From NCBI GenBank assembly GCA_900550195.1, contig URRB01000006.1, positions 1 through 64,000 of the forward strand: a DNA stretch of 64,000 bases, read 5' to 3'. The notes beneath the pieces were generated by a model. That model worked only from the letters and a program-made list of their open reading frames with translations, was not told the origin of the DNA and did not search any database. The translations under genes and the position numbers were made by a program. This DNA comes from an uncultured Collinsella sp. Lineage in GTDB: Bacteria; Actinomycetota; Coriobacteriia; Coriobacteriales; Coriobacteriaceae. This document shows positions 19,339 through 26,954 of this stretch, in pieces (the stretch's first letter is position 1; every line of letters starts with the position of its first letter).

Positions 19339-20109
19339 ATGATCAAGGCCGCATTTTTCGATATCGACGGCACGCTGCTGAGCTTTAAGACGCACCGGAT
19401 TCCGGCGTCGGCGCAGCAGGTGCTCGATAGCTTTCACGAGCAGGGGATTGCGTGCGTGATCGCCACGGGTCGCCCGACCTACCAGATACCGGACTGGCTG
19501 TTCGACCTGGGTTGGGATGCGTACATTACGCTCTCGGGTCAGCACTGCTTTGATGCCGAGGGGGTTTACCGCAGCTGTCCGATCGATCCGGACGACGTCG
19601 CGGTGATTGTGGACCAGGTGGCGCAGGGGCGCTACGACTCGCTGTGCATGCAGGGCGAGAACTCGTTTGTGAACCGCCTGTCCGAGCGCGTGGTGACGGC
19701 TGGCAGCAACGCGGGAATCGTCTACCACGAGGAGCCGTTTGAGCACGCCTTTGACGCACCGGTCTACCAGTTCTGCGCCTTTGTGGACCCGGCCGACGAA
19801 CATATCGTGACCGACGCCGTGTCGCATTCGCTCACCACGCGCTGGTGCGACCTGTTCTGCGACATTATTCCCGCTAACGGCGGCAAGGACCTGGGCGTGG
19901 CGGCGACGCTCGAGCGGCTTGGTATCGACGCGAGCGAGGCGATTGCCTTTGGCGACGGCGAGAACGACCTGTCGATGTTCTCGGCCGTGGGCACAAGTGT
20001 GGCCATGGGCAACGCGCAGGACACGGTGAAAGCTGCAGCGACCTATGTGACGACTGCCGTGGACGACGACGGCATCTACAACGCTGCGAAGCACTTTGGA
20101 CTCGTGTAG
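19339..20109 (+). CDS. Cof-type HAD phosphatase
   Basis: The 256-aa protein has motif I FFDIDGTLLSF, motif II IATGRPT and motif IV GDGENDLSMF with a large C2 cap, the pattern of Cof/YidA-like sugar-phosphate and nucleotide phosphatases. Its start lies six bases after the ABC-F stop, with GAGGAG in the end of that gene, so the two are probably one operon. The substrate is not predictable. Confidence 0.88.
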   Translation: MIKAAFFDIDGTLLSFKTHRIPASAQQVLDSFHEQGIACVIATGRPTYQIPDWLFDLGWDAYITLSGQHCFDAEGVYRSCPIDPDDVAVIVDQVAQGRYDSLCMQGENSFVNRLSERVVTAGSNAGIVYHEEPFEHAFDAPVYQFCAFVDPADEHIVTDAVSHSLTTRWCDLFCDIIPANGGKDLGVAATLERLGIDASEAIAFGDGENDLSMFSAVGTSVAMGNAQDTVKAAATYVTTAVDDDGIYNAAKHFGLV

Positions 20110-20115
20110 CTGCGG

Positions 20116-20158
20116 GCCGGCACCTGGCACCTGGGGACATTCCTTGCGGGGCGTCCCC
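20116..20158 (+). repeat. H4-related repeat with GGGGAC/GTCCCC hairpin
   Basis: GCCGGCACCTGGCACCTGG precedes GGGGAC (20133-20138), which can pair with GTCCCC (20153-20158) before TTTTG. It follows the HAD stop by seven bases and could serve as its terminator. Confidence 0.5.
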
Positions 20159-20192
20159 ATTTTGTTTTCGTCCCGCACGTTTTGTGAAACGC

Positions 20193-20271
20193 GGCTAACT
20201 TTTAGGCAAAGTAGTAAGACATGGGCAACTTTTGCGGTAAAGTTAGCCGTGGAAAGTATCCAAAGGCTAAC
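20193..20271. promoter_or_regulatory. Three GGCTAAC motifs upstream of the DtxR-type gene
   Basis: GGCTAAC (20193-20199), its complement GTTAGCC (20242-20248) and GGCTAAC again (20265-20271) precede the regulator start. The first two lie in longer complementary arms, CGGCTAACTTT and AAAGTTAGCCG. The third is 26 bases from the ATG. An autoregulatory operator is the simplest reading. Confidence 0.55.
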
Positions 20272-20296
20272 TAGCAATCATTGCGAAAGGCGGCCC

Positions 20297-20686
20297 ATGG
20301 CCCTACGTGAATCCGGAGAAGACTATCTCGAATCGATCTACGTTCTGTCGCAACGTCAGGGCATCGTGCGCTCGATTGATGTTGCAGAGTACCTTGGCGT
20401 AACTAAGGCAAGCGTTTCAAAAGCTATGGCGACGTTGGAGAACAACGGCTACGTCGAAATGGGCAAGCGAGATGTTCATCTGACGGAGCGTGGTCTGGAG
20501 GTCGCTCGTCAAATGTGGGAGCGTCACTGCTTTTTCGTGGGGCTGCTGGAGGATGCGGGTGTTTCGGCTGAGGTCGCGTCGCAAGAGGGCTGCCACATGG
20601 AGCACTGCCTAAGCGAGGAAAGCTTCGAGAAGCTGAGGGCGATGCTGGGACGGGAAGATGCGGCGGGCCCAACAACGGAAGCCTAA
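20297..20686 (+). CDS. DtxR/MntR-family metal-dependent regulator
   Basis: The 129-aa protein starts ESGEDYLESIYVLSQ and has a winged helix (TKASVSKAMATLENNGYVE). A dimerisation helix follows with the conserved metal-ligand pattern, WERHCFFVGLLEDAGV then CHMEHCLSEESFEKL. It lacks an SH3-like third domain, as in MntR-type members. It would sense Fe2+ or Mn2+ and repress metal uptake. The start follows GAAAGG. Three GGCTAAC motifs upstream are probable targets, and a DtxR-like box precedes the nitroreductase gene at 29349. Confidence 0.85.
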   Translation: MALRESGEDYLESIYVLSQRQGIVRSIDVAEYLGVTKASVSKAMATLENNGYVEMGKRDVHLTERGLEVARQMWERHCFFVGLLEDAGVSAEVASQEGCHMEHCLSEESFEKLRAMLGREDAAGPTTEA

Positions 20687-20830
20687 CTGACTTACAGTGG
20701 CGCGGAGTTCGCGCAAAGCGCGAACCAGCGACCGGGACCAGTAGCCCCGCCAACCAAGTCCAACTCAGACAAGGAACCCCGCCAGCAAGCGATGCCCAAG
20801 AACCTTCAGCTGTGTCAATGCAGGCCGGGA

Positions 20831-20941
20831 CCGGGTTTGGTTTTGAAAACACTCCGCAGCGCGAGGCCCGTCTTTCCGTTGCTCCGCAGGAGCAGGAAAG
20901 ACGGGCCTCATGCGCGAGGACGTTTTCAAAACCAAGCCCGG
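20831..20941. terminator. Nested palindromes between convergent genes
   Basis: An outer pair, CCGGGTTTGGTTTTGAAAAC (20831-20850) and its near-perfect complement at 20922-20941, encloses an inner perfect 15-bp pair, GAGGCCCGTCTTTCC (20863-20877) and its complement (20895-20909). The structure lies between the DtxR gene and the P-type ATPase and probably ends both transcripts. No gene is seen in 20687-20965. Confidence 0.65.
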
Positions 20942-20965
20942 CCCCGACCGGAGGGACCACGAGTG

Positions 20966-22918
20966 CTACAGGTTCTTGACACCCATCGCGCGCATGGCGT
21001 TCAGGATGGCGATGATCGCCACGCCTACGTCGCCGAACACGGCAAGCCACATGTTGGCGATGCCCAGCGCTGCCAGCACAAGGATCAGCAGCTTAACGCC
21101 CAGCGCAAAGATGATGTTCTGCCAGACGATCGTCATGGTCTTGCGTGCCACGCGGATCGCGCGGGAAATGTTGGACGGCTTGTCGTCCATGAGCACGACA
21201 TCGGCGGCCTCGATCGCAGCGTCAGAACCCATAGCGCCCATGGCAATGCCCACATCGGCGCGCGTAAGCACGGGCGCATCGTTGATGCCGTCGCCCACAA
21301 AGGCGAGCTTGCCCTTGCCACTCTCGGTTGCAAGCAGCGCCTCGACGCGCTCGACCTTATCGCCCGGCAGCAGCTGCGCGTGGAACTCGTCGAGACTGAG
21401 TTGCTTGGCCACAGACGCCGCAACCTCCTCGCGGTCGCCCGTGAGCATGACGGTGCGCTTGACACCGGCGGCGTGCAGGTCGCGAATCGTTTGCTCAGCA
21501 TCGGCCTTGACGGTGTCTGCAATCACGATGTGGCCGGCGTACACGCCGTCAACGAGCACATGCAGAATCGTTCCGACGACCTCGCAATCGGGCGCTTCGA
21601 CTCCGGCCGCGGCGAGCATCTTTGCGTTGCCAACGACGACGTGCTTGCCGTCGATGGTTGCCGTCACGCCATGGCCCGCGTCGTTGGCGGAGTTGCTAAC
21701 GCGCTTGGGGTCGACCTCGCCCTGGTAGGCGACACGTACGGACTGCGCGATGGGGTGATCGGAGAACGACTCAGCAAGGGCTGCGACTTCGAGCAACGAC
21801 TGCTCGGTATAGCCGGCCTCGGGGTGTACCGCGACCACCGAGAACGTGCCGTTGGTGAGGGTGCCCGTCTTGTCAAAGACGACGGTGTCCACGTCGGCGA
21901 GCGTCTCGAGGTAGTTAGAACCCTTGATGAGAACGCCCAGCTTGGATGCGCCGCCGATGCCGCCAAAGAAACTAAGCGGCACGCTGATCACCAACGCGCA
22001 CGGGCAGCTGACGACCAAGAAGGTCAGGCCGCGCAGAATCCAGTCGGACCAGGCACCGGTGACCAGGCCACCGCCGAGCGCGAGCACCGCGGCAGCGCCG
22101 GTGACGGCGGGCGTGTAGATGCGGGCAAAGCGCGTGATGAAGTTCTCGGTGCGTGCCTTCTTTTCGCTGGCATTCTCCACGAGCTCCAGGACGCGTGCGA
22201 CGGTGGACTCGCCAAAGGGCTTGGTGGTGCGCACGTGGATGAGCCCCGTCATGTTGATGCAGCCGCTGATGATATCGTCTCCGGTTTTGGCCGGGCGGGG
22301 GACCGACTCACCGGTAAGGGCGGCGGTGTCGAGCTGGGTTTCGCCCTCGACGATGACGCCGTCGATAGGCACGCGCTCGCCGGGCTTGACCACGATCACG
22401 GTGCCGACCGCGATGTCATCGGGGAAGACCTGCTCGAGTGTGCCGTCGGGCTGCTCGACGTTAGCGTAGTCGGGTGCTATGTCCATCATGGCACTGATCG
22501 ACTTGCGGCTCTTGCCCACGGCGTACGCCTGAAACAGCTCGCCGACCTGGTAGAACAGCATGACGGCGGCGCCTTCGGCCATGTGCGGGTCGGTATCGGG
22601 GAAGAGCACCATGGCAAACGCGCCGATGGTCGCGACGGCCATGAGGAAGCTCTCGTCGAAGGCCTTGCCGCGGCGGATGTTGTTGAACGCCTTCTGGAGC
22701 ACGTCGTAGCCGGCAATTAGGAACGGCACCAGGAACAGCACGAAGCTGGCGTAGATGTCACCCGGGGTACCGAATGCGGCGGTAAGGGCATCGAGTTCGT
22801 CGAGGGCATACACCACCGCAAAAATGCCCAGTGCTACCAGGATGCGGTTGCGCTTATGCTCGAGTGATTCTTTTTTCTTGCGCTTCTTCTTTTTCTTTTT
22901 GGGGTCGGCGGTGGCCAT
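20966..22918 (-). CDS. Heavy-metal (Zn/Cd/Pb-type) P1B ATPase
   Basis: The 650-aa pump has a Lys-rich N-terminus instead of a metal-binding HMA domain, then TGES (202-205), the CPC transport motif (305-307), DKTGTLT (349-355), the HP locus (388-389), GDGIND, and terminal helices with FGDVG, whose Asp is typical of Zn/Cd exporters (ZntA/CadA). It should export divalent metals. The start follows GGGAGGAT. A separate HMA gene lies just upstream, and a TATGAACA/GCTCATAT operator (22943-22963) 25 bases before the start matches the sites at the arsR promoter. Confidence 0.9.
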   Translation of the reverse strand: MATADPKKKKKKRKKKESLEHKRNRILVALGIFAVVYALDELDALTAAFGTPGDIYASFVLFLVPFLIAGYDVLQKAFNNIRRGKAFDESFLMAVATIGAFAMVLFPDTDPHMAEGAAVMLFYQVGELFQAYAVGKSRKSISAMMDIAPDYANVEQPDGTLEQVFPDDIAVGTVIVVKPGERVPIDGVIVEGETQLDTAALTGESVPRPAKTGDDIISGCINMTGLIHVRTTKPFGESTVARVLELVENASEKKARTENFITRFARIYTPAVTGAAAVLALGGGLVTGAWSDWILRGLTFLVVSCPCALVISVPLSFFGGIGGASKLGVLIKGSNYLETLADVDTVVFDKTGTLTNGTFSVVAVHPEAGYTEQSLLEVAALAESFSDHPIAQSVRVAYQGEVDPKRVSNSANDAGHGVTATIDGKHVVVGNAKMLAAAGVEAPDCEVVGTILHVLVDGVYAGHIVIADTVKADAEQTIRDLHAAGVKRTVMLTGDREEVAASVAKQLSLDEFHAQLLPGDKVERVEALLATESGKGKLAFVGDGINDAPVLTRADVGIAMGAMGSDAAIEAADVVLMDDKPSNISRAIRVARKTMTIVWQNIIFALGVKLLILVLAALGIANMWLAVFGDVGVAIIAILNAMRAMGVKNL

Positions 22919-22942
22919 GACTCGTATCCTCCCATTTGAATG

Positions 22943-22963
22943 TATGAACACCCGCTCATATAA
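22943..22963. promoter_or_regulatory. ArsR-type operator of the P-type ATPase gene
   Basis: TATGAACA, 4-5 bases and CTCATATAA match the 23682-23702 site at 19 of 21 positions. It lies 25 bases upstream of the ATPase start and should put the pump under the same metal sensor. Confidence 0.7.
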
Positions 22964-23018
22964 TTTCGCGAGCAAAGGCCGCGGCAAGCGCGGCCTTGCG
23001 GGTTGGCGTAAACTTGGG

Positions 23019-23237
23019 CTAGAGAATGATCTCGCAGTCCGGCTCGGCGTCGGCGGTGAACTCCACAACGCGGTCGAGGACCTCGTCGAACTCGGCTTCA
23101 TCGGCCTCGAGCGTCAGCTTCTGGGTCATAAAGTTGACCGAAACGGACTTGACGCCATCGAGCTTGGCCAGCTCGTCCTGAAGCTCGCGCGCACAGTTGG
23201 CGCAGTCGATCTCATCGAGCTTAAACTGCTTTTTCAT
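23019..23237 (-). CDS. Stand-alone HMA-domain metallochaperone-like protein
   Basis: This 72-aa protein has the ferredoxin-like HMA pattern with a DCANCARELQ metal-binding motif (CxxC) near the N-terminus and an acidic tail DAEPDCEIIL with a third Cys. In most ZntA/CadA pumps this domain is fused to the ATPase; here it is a separate gene directly upstream of a pump that lacks it. It could deliver or buffer Zn/Cd, or act in trans as the missing domain. GGAAAGG precedes the start. Confidence 0.85.
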   Translation of the reverse strand: MKKQFKLDEIDCANCARELQDELAKLDGVKSVSVNFMTQKLTLEADEAEFDEVLDRVVEFTADAEPDCEIIL

Positions 23238-23300
23238 GGTGGGTTCCTTTCCCTGTATTTGCGGCTTGGGTGCAGGCCGCGCTGGTACCGTGGTTGGTTG

Positions 23301-23666
23301 CTATTCGCAGATATGGCTCATGCCCTGGTTGAGCATGGTGTAGACGTGGTCGTCGGCGAGCGAGTATAGGATATTGCGCCCGTCGCGCCGGAATTTAACC
23401 AGGTGCGACTGCTTGAGTGTGCGCAGCTGGTGCGACACCGCGGACTGCGAGGTTTCGGTCGCTTCGGCGATGTCTGCCACGCAGAGCTCGCGGCCCATGA
23501 GGGCATAGAGGATCTTGATGCGCGTGGTGTCGCTGAAGACCTTGAACAGGTCGGCGAGGTCGTAGAGAAGCTCCTCGTCGGGAAGGTCCTCGGGCGAGCA
23601 GGTGGTGGGGATCGCGGGTTCGGTGGCCTCGATGTCGGGTTTCGTTTCATCAACGCGGATGCTCAT
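23301..23666 (-). CDS. ArsR/SmtB-family metal-sensing repressor
   Basis: The 121-aa protein has the ArsR winged helix, including ELCVADIAEA then SQSAVSHQLRTLK, which has the ELCVGDI-like cysteine of CadC/CmtR-type sensors. The C-terminal helix ends DDHVYTMLNQGMSHICE, with Asp/His ligands of the alpha5 Zn site found in SmtB/CzrA. It should release DNA on Zn or Cd binding. It heads the cluster arsR-HMA-ATPase, with two operator sites in its promoter. AAAGGA precedes the ATG. Confidence 0.9.
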   Translation of the reverse strand: MSIRVDETKPDIEATEPAIPTTCSPEDLPDEELLYDLADLFKVFSDTTRIKILYALMGRELCVADIAEATETSQSAVSHQLRTLKQSHLVKFRRDGRNILYSLADDHVYTMLNQGMSHICE

Positions 23667-23680
23667 TGCAATATCCTTTC

Positions 23681-23735
23681 ATATGAACATGCGCTCATAT
23701 AACTAATTTCCAATTATATGAGCGCATGTTCATAT
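23681..23735. promoter_or_regulatory. Double ArsR operator in a perfect 22-bp inverted repeat
   Basis: ATATGAACATGCGCTCATAT plus AA (23681-23702) and its exact reverse complement (23714-23735) face each other across 11 bases upstream of arsR. Each arm is itself imperfectly palindromic (ATATGA to TCATAT), so two repressor dimers could bind. Confidence 0.75.
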
Positions 23736-23817
23736 GTCAATACAATTTGCGTTAATTTCGATGACTGCTTGCCGCCTCTGCGATTTTCTGTGGGTTGGGA
23801 GACATCGACGCAATGTT

Positions 23818-23847
23818 CGCCAACATATTTCGAGATGTTCGGCCAGC
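23818..23847 (+). repeat. CCTACATTTTTCGA-type repeat, copy 1
   Basis: CGCCAACATATTTCGAG followed by a block ending TTCGGCCAGC; it is related in inverted orientation to copies at 24008 and 25634 and in direct orientation to 25477. Confidence 0.6.
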
Positions 23848-24007
23848 ATGCTAAGAAAGCCACCTTGAGAAGCATTAGAACTGTTCATATTTGTACTTTA
23901 TCGTGTTAAATACCGCGAGAATCAGTTCTTCCTCTACGGGAGTTCCTGCAGAATCAGTTTTATCTAAAGTTATATCGAGCATTGCTTCAGCCAATCTGGT
24001 ACATCGG

Positions 24008-24036
24008 TGGCCGAATAAGTCGAAAAATGTAGGTGG
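24008..24036 (-). repeat. CCTACATTTTTCGA-type repeat, copy 2
   Basis: Read on the minus strand it is CCACCTACATTTTTCGAC followed by TTATTCGGCCA. It lies 20 bases beyond the stop of the nuclease-like gene. Confidence 0.6.
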
Positions 24037-24055
24037 ACATCCGCAGAGATCGCCT

Positions 24056-25264
24056 TTAGAAGAGCGAATTCTCAATTAGATCAATAATCGTGTCGTCTTC
24101 CGTGCGGTTTTCATCGATTTTTGCGAACATGTCGCATTCCCAAGGCCCATTGATTTCCTCAGCAAGGGCCCCGACATGTTGCATGTCGTCGGGTTCGGGC
24201 ACATCGTTGATGCTCGGGTCATCAGCTTGCGGATATTGGCTTGCAATTTCGCGCTTGGCGGCCTCTTCTTCTTTGAGTGTCTCCAGGACGCGGCGACCGT
24301 ATTCGAAGTAGCGCCGCAAGACAAATTGACGAAGATTTTCTTGCAGGATGGCGAAGTTATCCGGGAGTCGACCGGGCCAGATCTTCTCGCGAATGCGAAT
24401 CGCTTCCATGACCCGCCTAAAAGCGGACTGCTTGAAAAACGAATGACGATTAACCGTGATAACGGCATATCCCATGTTTCGCAGCGTGTTTCGGCGCTCC
24501 TCGTCAATTGATTGCTGCTCGGGTTCGTCGTGGTAAAAGCCGTTGTATTCGATATCGGTCATCGAATTTTCGAGCAGCGCGTCGAGGTAGAAAACCGTCC
24601 GTCGCGTTAGGGCGGCGTATCTTTTGGGGACTGGGATCGGATAATCCGTTTTGATAGCGCGTATGGCTAAGCCACCCATTGACTTGGGCATTGTCAGCAT
24701 CATGACAAACGCCGTTTCGAGTGGGGAGCGACAGCCTTCGCGTACATAAGAAAGTGCCTTAAGCGCTTTATTAGATCCACGATACCCCGATGCCTCTGAA
24801 AAGAAGGCTCTGAGCTCTTCAACGCTGGTTAGGGCTGGGCGCTCGCGATATTGAGTTTCGTCGGACGTTCCAAGCGCGTAGGAGCCGCAGATTTCAAAGT
24901 AATACTCAACGAGCTCCGAAAGGTTGAGGTCGGCTGTTGCTTCTAACGCGCACAGCTTGATATCGACGATGTAGACGTTCGGCTCGAGTTCTAAGTAGCT
25001 TTCTGCATCAAACGTATAGCGCGTGCAGTGGCAGATGCAGCCCTTGCGGTGCCTTTTGGCATTATTGGAAAACGTCAGCACATGGACGCGTTCAGAATCG
25101 ACATTCTTTCTGTTGAGCCATGCTCGTGCCGCTTCCAGGTCGGACGTGGTCGGCGTAGACACCCTGATCTTTTCCATAGGTGTGGGACCGGTCGCGTAGC
25201 TTGCGAGCGAGTTGGCTGTTTGGTATACAGCGCGTGCCGTGGTATGTGACAGAACGATTCCCAT
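24056..25264 (-). CDS. Protein with PD-(D/E)XK-like (DUF559/Vsr-type) nuclease domain
   Basis: The 402-aa product has an N-terminal part with a Cys/His cluster (CICHCTRYTF, 77-86) resembling AbiEi-associated proteins. A C-terminal half then reads SPLET (180-184), YLDALLE (227-232), IEYNGFYHDE (238-247), DEERRNTLRNMGYAVITVNR. This Asp/Glu-Tyr/His/Arg pattern is that of DUF559/Vsr-like endonuclease folds. An acidic tail follows. The start is uncertain; I chose the ATG at 25264 because the longer frame (to 25531) crosses a dispersed repeat. It is flanked on both sides by inverted copies of that repeat. Its role is unknown; defence or repeat mobility are speculative. Confidence 0.6.
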   Translation of the reverse strand: MGIVLSHTTARAVYQTANSLASYATGPTPMEKIRVSTPTTSDLEAARAWLNRKNVDSERVHVLTFSNNAKRHRKGCICHCTRYTFDAESYLELEPNVYIVDIKLCALEATADLNLSELVEYYFEICGSYALGTSDETQYRERPALTSVEELRAFFSEASGYRGSNKALKALSYVREGCRSPLETAFVMMLTMPKSMGGLAIRAIKTDYPIPVPKRYAALTRRTVFYLDALLENSMTDIEYNGFYHDEPEQQSIDEERRNTLRNMGYAVITVNRHSFFKQSAFRRVMEAIRIREKIWPGRLPDNFAILQENLRQFVLRRYFEYGRRVLETLKEEEAAKREIASQYPQADDPSINDVPEPDDMQHVGALAEEINGPWECDMFAKIDENRTEDDTIIDLIENSLF

Positions 25265-25476
25265 ACGCGCATGATGGCATAGCGGACGCCACATACGTCC
25301 GAAACTTCGGGCAACGGTATTGGGGCGCGGCTTATCTTCTGCGAACGGTGGGTTTTGAGCTGTCGTATTGAGGGAGCAGCTTTGGCTGGGGAGGTTTCTG
25401 CCGGCTGCCCCTTTTTGATGAACTTTAGTTGCGGATTCGTAGCTTCTAAGCGTTTTTGCCGACCGCTCAGATGCCT

Positions 25477-25503
25477 CACCAACATAATTTGAGTTATTCG
25501 GCC
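25477..25503 (+). repeat. CCTACATTTTTCGA-type repeat, copy 3
   Basis: CACCAACATAATTTGAG followed by TTATTCGGCC, a diverged copy sharing its right half with copy 2. Confidence 0.55.
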
Positions 25504-25633
25504 TTATCCTATACAAATGGTGCGATCGCAACGTCCTATTCGAATTGATTCAGGTAGATTTATGGGGCTTGGTTGCGAAATTAAGGCGATTTTAGCTTCG
25601 ATTGCGGTTCAAGGGGCCTTGACTAGTGGTTCA

Positions 25634-25664
25634 GCTGGCCGAACAACTCGAAAAATGTAGGTGG
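25634..25664 (-). repeat. CCTACATTTTTCGA-type repeat, copy 4
   Basis: On the minus strand it reads CCACCTACATTTTTCGAG followed by TTGTTCGGCCAGC, most similar to copy 1. Copies 1 and 4 form outer inverted repeats about 1.85 kb apart around the nuclease-like gene. Confidence 0.6.
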
Positions 25665-25715
25665 GCCAACCTGCCGACTATGTGAAGCACGCGTATTTGC
25701 TCGTTTTGATGAAAA

Positions 25716-25745
25716 CTAGGGTGCAGCCATAAGGCTGCACCCTAG
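25716..25745. terminator. Bidirectional intrinsic terminator
   Basis: CTAGGGTGCAGCC (25716-25728) and GGCTGCACCCTAG (25733-25745) pair perfectly around ATAA and are flanked by AAAA and TTT, so the hairpin can work in both directions, mainly for the exonuclease gene. Confidence 0.85.
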
Positions 25746-25813
25746 TTTACTGCGTGTCGGTGTGCCCAGACGGATTGCGCTGTGCCTGGCAGGCGCTCCC
25801 GCAGATGGATCGG

Positions 25814-26782
25814 TTATTTCGCGAATAGGTTCTTGAGGTTGAACTCGGCCTGAACCGTGCGGAGCATGAGGTCGGTGTCGTCGAGGCCCAGGTGCTGCTC
25901 GTTGGCGTCGGCGGCGAGGGTTCCACGGCGGCGCGCCCAGTTCTCGAGCGCGGCGGGCGCGGATTCGCGGGGGAGCGAGCGGACGTCGGCATCCAGGCTG
26001 CGGCAGATCTGGCGCGAGTCGATGACGATGATCTTGCCGGCGCGGCGTGCCTCGGCGTAACCGTCCAGGTGGATCTTGAACCAACTGTCCTCAAAGGCGG
26101 CGTTGTGCGCCATGTACGGGTACTTCTTCATAAGCTTGAGCAGCTGCTTCTGCAGTTCCTTGTTCTCGCGGAATGGCTTTTTGCCGTCGATGTCGTCCCA
26201 GGTGATGTGGTGGATATTCGACAACGGCACATCCTCGCCGCGGTAGATGTCGGGCAGACCGCAGTAGTGTGCCTCGGCGTCGTGCGGGACGGCGTCGCTG
26301 GTGAGCTCCATGATTTCCCAACCCACATTGATGATATAACCGCGCTCGGGTGCACGGCCGGTGGTCTCGATGTCGATACCGAGCACGGTGCCCTGGATGG
26401 GCTTGCGGGCGTAGGCCACGCCGAGCGCGTCGCGGTCGCCGCGGATCTCGCGCATGACCGACGCGGCGGTGCGCTTTTGCATCTTACCGATGGCCGCGCA
26501 GGTGTCGGCATCGGACAGGCCGCGCGAAAGCGTCGCGGGCGTCACGTTGCGTAGGCGTGCCTCGCCGATCTGGTCGCACAGGTCGCGGTTGCGGTCAGCC
26601 AGGTCGCGCACGGTGGCAAAGTCGAAGCTGGGGTCGCCCTCGGCGGTAAAGTATTCGGTTTCGAGCACCTTAAGGGCCTCCTCGCCCTTCTGGCGCTCGG
26701 ACTCCATGGCGCCGTGATCGCCATAGATAAACATGGGAATAAACGGCTGGCGCTCGTATTCGAGTGCTTGTGAAACGTTCAT
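25814..26782 (-). CDS. DEDDh-type 3'-5' exonuclease (DnaQ-like)
   Basis: The 322-aa protein has an N-terminal region of about 130 residues without recognised motifs, then an exonuclease domain with Exo I GIDIETTGRAP, Exo II MAHNAAFEDSWF and Exo III EQHLGLDDTDLML, giving the acidic metal ligands. It would trim DNA or RNA 3' ends; it is not the polymerase III epsilon subunit by length or context. AAGGAG precedes the ATG, and a strong terminator follows at 25716. Confidence 0.85.
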   Translation of the reverse strand: MNVSQALEYERQPFIPMFIYGDHGAMESERQKGEEALKVLETEYFTAEGDPSFDFATVRDLADRNRDLCDQIGEARLRNVTPATLSRGLSDADTCAAIGKMQKRTAASVMREIRGDRDALGVAYARKPIQGTVLGIDIETTGRAPERGYIINVGWEIMELTSDAVPHDAEAHYCGLPDIYRGEDVPLSNIHHITWDDIDGKKPFRENKELQKQLLKLMKKYPYMAHNAAFEDSWFKIHLDGYAEARRAGKIIVIDSRQICRSLDADVRSLPRESAPAALENWARRRGTLAADANEQHLGLDDTDLMLRTVQAEFNLKNLFAK

Positions 26783-26954
26783 ATAACTGCTCCTTGGATG
26801 GGCCGCGTCGTGCGGCTCAGGGTCATTAAGATGTGGCGAGATGATAGTTTACCATGGGCAACTATTGGCATCGCGCCTAGGACAACTACAATACCCTAGT
26901 TGACCGCTAGGACTTTTACAATGCTGCCGAAAGACACGAAAGGTTCCATCCGTC

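Larger units (their letters stand above)
23736..24055. other. Intergenic stretch with two repeats, no gene seen
   Basis: The 320 bases between the arsR operator and the nuclease-like gene are AT-richer. They contain repeat copies at 23818-23847 and 24008-24036 in inverted orientation and a short spurious frame on the minus strand (23875-24075), but no supported gene. Confidence 0.55.
25265..25813. other. Intergenic stretch with repeats and a terminator, no gene seen
   Basis: The frame of the nuclease-like gene stays open to 25531 but lacks a ribosome site there and crosses a repeat. The rest has repeat copies at 25477 and 25634 and a bidirectional terminator at 25716. Confidence 0.5.
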
